64,000 bases of DNA from Ferruginibacter sp. (GTDB lineage: Bacteria; Bacteroidota; Bacteroidia; Chitinophagales; Chitinophagaceae). The notes beneath the pieces are model-generated. The model saw only the letters and a program-made list of their open reading frames with translations. It was not told the DNA's origin and did not search any database. Below are positions 57,264-64,000 of this stretch, in pieces (the first letter of the stretch is position 1; every line of letters starts with the position of its first letter). The stretch is taken from the NCBI GenBank assembly GCA_025352695.1, contig JANXSK010000170.1, positions 29,364-93,363 of the forward strand, given 5' to 3'. A program made the translations under genes and the position numbers.

Positions 57264-59474
57264 TTAATTTTTGGGTTTTAATAAAAGGTATTTAAAAGAG
57301 TTGTTATAAGCGGCATCAATAAAAGCCAGCATTGATGGCCATTTATCTTTGGAACTATTGGCTTTTTTATATACTTTTTTTATCTTTAAAATAACTGTGC
57401 CATTTAGCTCTTCTGCGCCACAGCTATAAGTTCCTGTTTCATTATCTACAGTATTATTTAATTCTTTTACCCCTTCAATAGTATAACCAGCCGGTATTTT
57501 AAAGTTAATTATCCAATTTAACGTTCTTGCATTACCAACATTAATATCATACTTTCTCACCCGTTCTTCTTTTTTTATCTGCAATTGCGATCCAACAAGT
57601 CCGTTAATATTTACCAGGTATTTTTTACCAGCTTTGCGAACCATTCCAAGAAGCTCAAAATCTTCGGTAAAAACTAATTTATTTGCTTTTAATGAACGTC
57701 CGTCGCTTGAAATAGTAAAGTTTTTATATTTTACCTTTTGATGAAATTCATTTTGCAAATCGTTCTTTACCAATTCAACTTTTGCATCTTTAAATTCGTC
57801 CTTCAATGCTTTTGCCGATTTATTATACTCTTCCTCCTGTGCATCTTTCATTTTTTCTGTTGGAGAAACTCCCCCATAATATTTATAATCATCAAGCATA
57901 TAAGGTGTGTATTTTAAAGCTGTCACAATATTTCTTGTTTTGCTAATACCGATAAAAGAACTTGTTCTGGAAACCGTGAGCGTATTCATGTCTGCTTCAA
58001 GGGATGCATTCATTGTGTAGTCCGTAACGTTGTCCTGAAAAGTAGCATCGGGCAACATTATAGGCTTGATGTTTTGCGTATTTTGTTTGGTTGGCTGATC
58101 AATAATATAGGCTTCACTTCCCAATAAATTTTCTACTAACTCTGTTGGATTACTATGATCTGTGTAATTGAAATAATAACTATTGCTTAATTTACACAGA
58201 TACCTTATTTCCTGATCAAATAAAATATTATTAAGCTTGCCCAGTAAATTGGATACACTAATAACGAGCTCTGTTTTAATATCTTTTTGAAATAATAAGG
58301 AACCAAAAATATACGCAGCAACTTTATCACTTAAATAGTCATCCCGGTTAATTACTACATTTCTTAATTTATAATACACATTGTTAATGTATTCCTTTTC
58401 TGTCCACTCTTTTGCTCCTTGTTTTTTTAACTGTGCCCAGGTAGCATCAATAAACTTTTGAACTGTGCCATATCCGGGGTAACCAAAATCGCCCACTTTT
58501 TCATAATCTTCCCAGGCTTTTTTTGCCAATTCCTGCTTTGTAAAGGTGGTTTTAATTTCACCCACCTCGCCAATTAATGCACCTTTTGTTTTTTCATCAT
58601 TGGAGTATATTACCTGAAATTTTGTTAAAGGATATACCTGGTAAGGACTTACAAAATTTACATCTTTTTCCACTCCTCTGTCGGCATCTGTGAATACATA
58701 CTTATAAAAACCTTCATCACTTGCCCTACCCTTTTTAAAAATAGGCGCTCCATTAATAGACAATGATTTAAAAAAAGATTTATTATCGGTTTCGATGCTG
58801 ATCTGGTTAAATAAAATTGGGTAGTTTTTATTGCAAATTTCATACACGGGAGTAAATTCTATATAGCCTGTGCCCAGCACATCCAGCTTGCTTTTAGTAG
58901 CCGTAACATATTCAAGAATGTCGCCGGGCTCAAGGTCGGGAACCGCTACTTTAAAGTATCTTCTCTGACTACCAACCTGTTGATCAAAAAAACTTTTATA
59001 AAATTCAGGAACATCCGAAACCGACTCTACTGCTATAGAAGAAACCAGCGAAATCGGTATGACAGTTCCATCGGGCTTTAAAATTTTTGCGCTAAATCCA
59101 TCTGTTTTATCGCTGTACCTGAAATAGACTTCTGTAAAAACTTTCACCGCATTCCTGTCATTTAGCTTAATCTTAAAACGTATATTTTCTAAAAATAACA
59201 AACTACGTTCCCCTTTGGATAAAAATCCAAAACGTGATTTTTTATCAATGGTTACACTTCGTTGAAAACCAAAAATTACAGCCGATTCGTTTTTATATTT
59301 TTCCGGAACATTGTTGGATATAAATGATGCATTGTTTTCTGACCAAAGTGGTTTTGCATTTTCTTCTATATTATCCAAAAAGTCTTCATTGATGATGCTT
59401 TGTGCATCAACTGTAATTGAAAAAATTAAAAGCGATAGCGGGATAATTAGTTTTGTAAGCAGACTTATTTTCAT
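57264..59474 (-). CDS. DUF3857-like secreted protein, transglutaminase core apparently degenerate
   Basis: 736 residues. Signal peptide (LIIPLSLLIFSITVDA), a DUF3857-type beta domain (about 80-280; TEVYFRYSDKTDGFSAKILK, LEPGDILEYV), a helical region in the place of the transglutaminase domain (WTEKEYINNVYYKLRNVV), and a C-terminal DUF2569/DUF3858-like beta domain (YDINVGNARTLNWIINFKIP). Unlike the neighbour upstream I see no Cys in a GDCK-type motif and no matching His/Asp, so catalysis is doubtful. Periplasmic. Thirteen bases after the catalytic-looking paralogue; the pair may act as a complex. Confidence 0.72.
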   Translation of the reverse strand: MKISLLTKLIIPLSLLIFSITVDAQSIINEDFLDNIEENAKPLWSENNASFISNNVPEKYKNESAVIFGFQRSVTIDKKSRFGFLSKGERSLLFLENIRFKIKLNDRNAVKVFTEVYFRYSDKTDGFSAKILKPDGTVIPISLVSSIAVESVSDVPEFYKSFFDQQVGSQRRYFKVAVPDLEPGDILEYVTATKSKLDVLGTGYIEFTPVYEICNKNYPILFNQISIETDNKSFFKSLSINGAPIFKKGRASDEGFYKYVFTDADRGVEKDVNFVSPYQVYPLTKFQVIYSNDEKTKGALIGEVGEIKTTFTKQELAKKAWEDYEKVGDFGYPGYGTVQKFIDATWAQLKKQGAKEWTEKEYINNVYYKLRNVVINRDDYLSDKVAAYIFGSLLFQKDIKTELVISVSNLLGKLNNILFDQEIRYLCKLSNSYYFNYTDHSNPTELVENLLGSEAYIIDQPTKQNTQNIKPIMLPDATFQDNVTDYTMNASLEADMNTLTVSRTSSFIGISKTRNIVTALKYTPYMLDDYKYYGGVSPTEKMKDAQEEEYNKSAKALKDEFKDAKVELVKNDLQNEFHQKVKYKNFTISSDGRSLKANKLVFTEDFELLGMVRKAGKKYLVNINGLVGSQLQIKKEERVRKYDINVGNARTLNWIINFKIPAGYTIEGVKELNNTVDNETGTYSCGAEELNGTVILKIKKVYKKANSSKDKWPSMLAFIDAAYNNSFKYLLLKPKN

Positions 59475-59487
59475 AAGGGAAAAAGAT

Positions 59488-61383
59488 TTATTTTTTGGTG
59501 ATACTGATTAGATATTTATTGAATTCTTTTATTGATTCGATAAATTTTATCCAATTAGGGAAATCTGATTTTTTTATGATACTATTTTTAATAGAAAGTT
59601 CTTTTGTTAAAATGATTTTATTTCCTTCGATGGTGTAGTTACCCTTAAATTCATATCCATCAAATTTTAATTCCAGGTTATCTGGTTTATCAAAAAATTT
59701 CTTATCTGCTGGCAGGGTTAATGAAATTTTATCTTCATATTTTATTAATACATCCAGGTCGTATCCTTGTATTCTTTTTTCATCCGGAATAAATCTGTCA
59801 AGCGATTTTGGAAAAAAATCTACCCCCACATACAGTTCACTATTAATCAGGTTCACTGTGTTAGAAAGGTCAACATCGCCATTAATTTCCACCGGTAATT
59901 CCCTGATGTTAAGGTCACTGGTTTTAAAATTTGTTGCAACCATATTATCATTACCAAACTCCAGGAAATCGTTTAAAAATTCCTGTTGCGAAGCAGCTGG
60001 CAGGTTCTGATAACTCTGGTGAAATTTTGTACGCTGATTTCCTGTTAATACAACTTTTACTTTTCCGCTCAATTTTTCATTTATTAAAATAAAATCTGCG
60101 TTGGTACTTATTTTATTATCATTGGCAATGGATTCAGGTACTTTTTTTACTTCAAACTTTTCTCCCATTGCAATCATCACCTCTTTACCCTGAATACGAA
60201 ATGCATTTTCACCAAAAGGTATATAGCTTTCCGTACCATCCAGGTAATACGTTTTACCGCCAAAAAATAAAGTACAAATTGCATGATTGTTTACACAAAG
60301 TGCCGGCATACTTTGCGGATAAGGAATACTTCTTGTACCAATCCAGGTAAAGTGGGCATCAAAACCAGCCAGTTTCAATAACTCGGTTAATAGATTAGCC
60401 ATGCCTTTACAATCGCCATATTTTTTAGCCAGCACATCCTGAGCAACTGTTGGAATATAACCGGAGTATCCATCCTCGTAAGCAATGTAACGGATGTTAT
60501 CCTGCACCCAATAATAAATAGCTTTTATCTTATCTATATCAGTTGTTTTTGCCTGCGTAATTTTAGCTAATTGTGGTGTAAGCTTATCTTTTTCATTTGC
60601 AGCCATTAAATATAAACGGTTGTTCCATTTGTATACATCGTCTATTTTATCAAATCCTTTCAGTTCTTCCCCTTTACTTTCAAATGTTTTTATTTGCACA
60701 ATTATATGCGGATCTGTATATGCTCTTCCAATGCGGTCATATTCAGGCTTGTATGCCGGAATATCCTTCATGATAAAAATATAGTTTGTAAAGCCGCCTT
60801 TTTTATTTTCCTGCACCTCGACTTTACTTCCTTCAAAATTCATTTTTTTAAAATCCACTGTTAGCCAGTCGGGAACTTTAAACTCAAAAAACTGCTCTTT
60901 AATGGGATATGCTGAATGAAAAAATAAGCTCGTTAAATATTTACCATCCTGATAAACTTTTTTTACAGTTACTCTTGCAATATTGCCTTTTTGCGAAAAT
61001 CGTAAAGGGTAAAACTGCACCCTGCTATCATCAAAAAAAATACCATCGTCGGTTACAGAACGATCAATACCGCCTCTTTCAGAAGTAATAAATTTATTAC
61101 CATATTTAATGGCTTTTTTAAAAGTTTTTAAATGCACAAACTTATTGTAATATTCAGGATACATTAGGCTGGCGAATTTCTTTAGTGAAAGAAATTCATA
61201 CTCAGCATTTTCCTCTATTACAACTACCTTATCATTAAACGCATTTTTACCCTTATCAAAAGTAAAATAGCGGTAAGATGATTGACACATCACTCCATCT
61301 TCCTTAAACTTTTTAGCATACGTTTCTGCAGTACTGATGTCAGCATCTGTTTGCGAAAAGCATGGAAGGCAAAAAAAAAACAA
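59488..61383 (-). CDS. DUF3857/transglutaminase-like secreted protein; start obscured by a homopolymer
   Basis: 631 residues from a TTG at 61383. DUF3857 domain (about 60-270), then a transglutaminase-like core: YGDCKGMANLLTELLKLAG (Cys), NNHAICTLFFGGKTYYLDGT (His and Asp), and a C-terminal beta domain. The triad is complete. As annotated the signal peptide is very short (FFFCLPCFSQ). It is preceded by a ten-T run (61371-61380). With nine T the frame extends to an ATG at 61489, giving a full hydrophobic signal (ILLRFILGCIVFFCLPCFSQ). So the true start is probably 61489 with a one-base slip, or expression is switched by it. Probably periplasmic; substrate unknown. Confidence 0.75.
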   Translation of the reverse strand: MFFFCLPCFSQTDADISTAETYAKKFKEDGVMCQSSYRYFTFDKGKNAFNDKVVVIEENAEYEFLSLKKFASLMYPEYYNKFVHLKTFKKAIKYGNKFITSERGGIDRSVTDDGIFFDDSRVQFYPLRFSQKGNIARVTVKKVYQDGKYLTSLFFHSAYPIKEQFFEFKVPDWLTVDFKKMNFEGSKVEVQENKKGGFTNYIFIMKDIPAYKPEYDRIGRAYTDPHIIVQIKTFESKGEELKGFDKIDDVYKWNNRLYLMAANEKDKLTPQLAKITQAKTTDIDKIKAIYYWVQDNIRYIAYEDGYSGYIPTVAQDVLAKKYGDCKGMANLLTELLKLAGFDAHFTWIGTRSIPYPQSMPALCVNNHAICTLFFGGKTYYLDGTESYIPFGENAFRIQGKEVMIAMGEKFEVKKVPESIANDNKISTNADFILINEKLSGKVKVVLTGNQRTKFHQSYQNLPAASQQEFLNDFLEFGNDNMVATNFKTSDLNIRELPVEINGDVDLSNTVNLINSELYVGVDFFPKSLDRFIPDEKRIQGYDLDVLIKYEDKISLTLPADKKFFDKPDNLELKFDGYEFKGNYTIEGNKIILTKELSIKNSIIKKSDFPNWIKFIESIKEFNKYLISITKK

Positions 61384-61722
61384 TACAACCTAAAATAAAC
61401 CGAAGAAGTATTTTTAAATTGGCAGGTTGTAAAAAATTGTTGCGGTACGCAACATATTTAGCGCTATCGCTAAAACTCAGGGTACACATCATCTACTGTT
61501 AGTTAAAGTATGGTAAAAGGTAATATTGTTTTAATTTAAAGAGGTATTCAATTTTATACAAGTTGAAATTAAAACAAATATTACAAATGCACCCAAAACT
61601 TTTGTACCAGTTTGTTTGCAGATAAATACGCAGCAGCGATTAAATACCTGCAGGTTTTTTAAGCCTTTATAATCTACAAAGTTTTTTCTATTTTTACAAA
61701 TGGTGCTACTATTTCAATCACC
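61384..61722. other. Spacer with probable missing 5' coding part and a long inverted repeat
   Basis: 61384-61489 probably encodes the N-terminus of the DUF3857 protein in a shifted frame. The remainder holds a 17-base inverted repeat (61521-61583) and no other gene. Confidence 0.45.
61521..61583. repeat. 17-base inverted repeat with one bulge
   Basis: TAATATTGTTTTAATTT (61521-61537) pairs with AAATTAAAACAAATATTA (61566-61583) except for one extra A; the inner 12 bases are perfect. The loop is 28 bases. It lies between the DUF885 3' end and the DUF3857 start region, so it may end one transcript or shape the leader of the next. The stem is almost all A/T. Confidence 0.4.
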
Positions 61723-63525
61723 CTACTGCTGTCCTTTGGCCCAGCTATCCATTTTCTTTTCTATAATATCCAATGGCATACAACCGTCTTTTAAAAATTC
61801 ATCATGAAAGGCTGCAAGGTTAAATTTTGCGTCTACCTGTTTACTATATTTTTTTCGTAGTTCTGTTATTTTTAATGCGCCTATTTTATAACTTAATGCC
61901 TGCGCAGGATTAGCCATATACCGCTCAATTTCAGCAGTGGCACCTTCTACACTAATAGCTTCATTATCGGTCATATATTTGATTGCTTGCTCTCTTGTCA
62001 TTTTACCCGTATGCATCGCCACATCTACCACAAGGCGAATGGCACGATGTATTTCATCTCCCAAAGCCCCGATGTGCTGGTAAGGATCTGTGTAAAGTCC
62101 CAGCTCTTTTCCCAAACTTTCGCAATACAACGCATATCCTTCTCCGTAAGCCCCATACCATATAAAGCGGCGAAACTTTGGCAACTGCTCATTCTCCATT
62201 TGTAAAGATGTTTGGTAATGGTGTCCCGGAATAGCTTCATGTAAAAACAAACTTTCCATACCGCTAGTAGTATTAAATTTTGTTGCATCAATTATAGGAA
62301 CATAAAAAATACCGGGCCTCTTGCCATCAGCTAAACCGGGATAATATTCAGCACTGGCACTTGCTGCTCTAAAAGCTTCTGTTTGCCTAATTTCAAAAGT
62401 AGTTTTTGGTGTACGTCCAAACATTTTTTTAAGATTGAAATCTATCCTTGCCTGAATACTTCTAAATGCCGCTAAAACTTCATCAGAAGATTTATAAGGC
62501 ATAAATTGCTTATCAGTTTTCATAAATTCAAAAAAAGTATTCAAATCCCCATTAAATTTTACCGTTGATTTTATTGCTTCCATTTCGGTACGGATGCGCT
62601 TAACTTCGGATAAGCCAGTTGTATAAATTTCGTTAGATGTTTTATTGGTAGTTGTCCAGTACTTAACCAAATAAGCGTAATATTTATCGCCGCCGGGTAA
62701 TGCATTTACCCCAGTTGTTGTGCGTGCCACTGGCAAATATTGCGTTTGTAAAAACAGGGCAAGTTTTTTATAAGATGGCACCAGTTGCATACTGATTAAT
62801 TTTGTGTAACTGCTGGTTAACCTTACTTTATCGGCAGCACTAAATCCTGCCGGTAATAATCTTATTGGTTCGTAAAATAAACTTTTAGTAGCTTTATCAG
62901 TAACCATTGCCTGCAATTGTGGAATCATTTTTTTAACAAGTGCCTGGGGCAGAGTATACTTGTTGGCGATACCTTTTTTAAAGTACACGATGGCACTATC
63001 TGCCCATGGGCTAAAAGCGGCAGCCCTTTGAAGCCAGTCATCATAATCCTTTACCGTTTTAAAAGGCTGGTTTCCAGTGCCACTACCCATTTGCCCTAGC
63101 ATCAACGGCACACCACTAAACTGATCAAAAGGCAAATAGCTGTTGCCAGATAAGGAACCTCCCATAAAGTGTAACGGAATTGCCTGTGATGCCAATTCCA
63201 TTTCATAGGTAAAAAGGTCTTTACTTATTTTATCATTTTCATTCAACGCTTCTTTATTAAAATTTTTTATTGCTAAAAGCTGCTTACTAAAAAAATCATT
63301 TAATTTAATTCGATAACTATCTGTAAAATCTGCTGGTAATAAATTATTATAACGGTTATCACCATTTACAGTAGCTTCAACCGGAAACAATTGCATCCGC
63401 TCATCATAATACTTTTCAAGCAAAGTTGCCAATGCGGTATTGTTACCGATGGCTTTTTGTATGTGATTATTTTGACAACTGCTTATCAGGTTAACAACTG
63501 CAAATAATAAAAATATTTTTTTCAC
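61723..63525 (-). CDS. DUF885 family metallopeptidase-like lipoprotein
   Basis: 600 residues from a GTG at 63525, which gives a clean lipoprotein signal (KKIFLLFAVVNLISSC); an ATG at 63600 adds a second hydrophobic stretch and is less likely. DUF885 domain throughout, with the zinc-type motif FLHEAIPGHHYQTSLQ and the helical C-terminus (YMTDNEAISVEGATAEIERY). Putative carboxypeptidase anchored to the cell envelope. It is an intact paralogue of the damaged gene at 10270-11983. Confidence 0.87.
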   Translation of the reverse strand: MKKIFLLFAVVNLISSCQNNHIQKAIGNNTALATLLEKYYDERMQLFPVEATVNGDNRYNNLLPADFTDSYRIKLNDFFSKQLLAIKNFNKEALNENDKISKDLFTYEMELASQAIPLHFMGGSLSGNSYLPFDQFSGVPLMLGQMGSGTGNQPFKTVKDYDDWLQRAAAFSPWADSAIVYFKKGIANKYTLPQALVKKMIPQLQAMVTDKATKSLFYEPIRLLPAGFSAADKVRLTSSYTKLISMQLVPSYKKLALFLQTQYLPVARTTTGVNALPGGDKYYAYLVKYWTTTNKTSNEIYTTGLSEVKRIRTEMEAIKSTVKFNGDLNTFFEFMKTDKQFMPYKSSDEVLAAFRSIQARIDFNLKKMFGRTPKTTFEIRQTEAFRAASASAEYYPGLADGKRPGIFYVPIIDATKFNTTSGMESLFLHEAIPGHHYQTSLQMENEQLPKFRRFIWYGAYGEGYALYCESLGKELGLYTDPYQHIGALGDEIHRAIRLVVDVAMHTGKMTREQAIKYMTDNEAISVEGATAEIERYMANPAQALSYKIGALKITELRKKYSKQVDAKFNLAAFHDEFLKDGCMPLDIIEKKMDSWAKGQQ

Positions 63526-63624
63526 ATTATTTAATTGAGGAATAAATATAATTGTTATTGAAATGAAAAGCCATGATTTTTGGGAATAGTTTGTATACAT
63601 CAGATATCATGTTAAATTAATAAA

Positions 63625-63855
63625 ATGAGTTACATAACAATATTGGAAAACTTACCTTTAAATAAAAATATGAAAAATAGTTTTGAAATTGGTGACGTAG
63701 TTGTATTTAAAGCCAATAAAAATATTCAGTTAATAATTACTGGTATAGGTGCTGATGGCCTTGTATTACTTCGTTTTTTTGACAACCTTACCAACGAATT
63801 TAAAAAAGTTGAAATGCCTGCAATCTGTTTTATAAAAGTTGAGCAGGATTTATAA
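63625..63855 (+). CDS. Small DUF2158-like protein
   Basis: 76 residues, or 61 from an internal ATG at 63670 (MKNSFEIGDVVVFKANKN). The core FEIGDVVVFKANKNIQLIITG and VLLRFFDNLTNEFKKVEMP resembles the small beta-barrel DUF2158/YodC fold. Cytoplasmic, function unknown. It is divergent from DUF885, and their starts are 100 bases apart. A perfect terminator follows 55 bases after the stop. Confidence 0.6.
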   Translation: MSYITILENLPLNKNMKNSFEIGDVVVFKANKNIQLIITGIGADGLVLLRFFDNLTNEFKKVEMPAICFIKVEQDL

Positions 63856-63910
63856 TGTTAAATACACTTTGAATAGAAATAGTTACTATCTGCCAAATAT
63901 CATTAATTTT

Positions 63911-63950
63911 TAAATAAAAAAATACCCCCTTTAGGGTATTTTTTTATTTA
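63911..63950. terminator. Bidirectional intrinsic terminator
   Basis: A 17-base arm (63911-63927, ending TACCC) and its exact reverse complement (63934-63950, starting GGGTA) flank a six-base loop. Poly-A upstream and poly-T downstream give a T run on either strand. Confidence 0.88.
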
Positions 63951-64000
63951 AAAATAGTATTTATTTTTATATCGGTTTTTCATAGGATATTGGATTTTAA

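Noticed and set aside
61640..61665. CCTGCAGG-containing palindrome followed by T run as terminator of the DUF885 gene
   Set aside because: Self-complementary without a loop, and the T run is on the wrong strand for the leftward gene.

Overview
The window looks like chromosomal DNA from an AT-rich member of the Bacteroidota, most probably the Chitinophagales/Chitinophagaceae. The evidence is a SusC/SusD pair with an ECF sigma/FecR switch, a type IX secretion C-terminal sorting domain, TTTG-N20-TAnnTTTG promoter architecture, mostly weak Shine-Dalgarno sites, Bacteroidota-type LptE, and several DUF3857 and DUF885 proteins. No tRNA, rRNA, CRISPR array, prophage or insertion sequence was recognised. 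The family-level assignment is inference.

Layout. (1) 1-5.6 kb, minus strand: a tight cluster of an FHA-like protein, a 31-residue membrane peptide, a membrane-anchored PP2C phosphatase and a SEDS (RodA/FtsW) polymerase fused to a penicillin-binding protein, which runs off the left edge. The layout recalls the actinobacterial fha-pstP-rodA-pbpA cluster, with no kinase in view. (2) 6-23.7 kb: peptide and glycan degradation genes: Xaa-Pro aminopeptidase, GH127 beta-L-arabinofuranosidase, DUF885 peptidase, hydroxyproline 2-epimerase, a secreted beta-propeller/PA14 protein, a PQQ-type sugar dehydrogenase, NIF3-like and Dabb proteins, an S9 peptidase and a prolidase-like amidohydrolase. Four of these are broken by single-base lesions. 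(3) 24-37 kb, plus strand: a mostly housekeeping run (phoH, ppa, miaB, a sigma-54 activator, lptE, secG, mltG, yihY, lpdA) with small lipoproteins. (4) 37-54.5 kb, minus strand: one co-oriented carbohydrate locus of 13 genes combining ECF sigma/FecR/SusC/SusD with a complete sugar ABC importer, two GH130 enzymes, a helical-barrel protein and a Gfo/Idh/MocA oxidoreductase. (5) 55-64 kb: another Gfo/Idh/MocA oxidoreductase, a broken beta-barrel protein, tandem DUF3857 proteins, an intact DUF885 peptidase and a small DUF2158-like protein.

How the parts work together. Region 4 predicts outer-membrane capture by SusCD, inner-membrane import of intact oligosaccharide by the ABC system, and cytoplasmic phosphorolysis or hydrolysis of beta-mannosides by GH130. 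Region 2 can be read as degradation of hydroxyproline-rich, arabinosylated plant glycoprotein. Region 1 suggests phospho-regulated cell-wall synthesis.

Caveat. At least eight genes carry lesions that one base change or indel would repair, several in homopolymers. Either this genome is decaying locally or the assembly has uncorrected indels; the sequence alone does not settle which.
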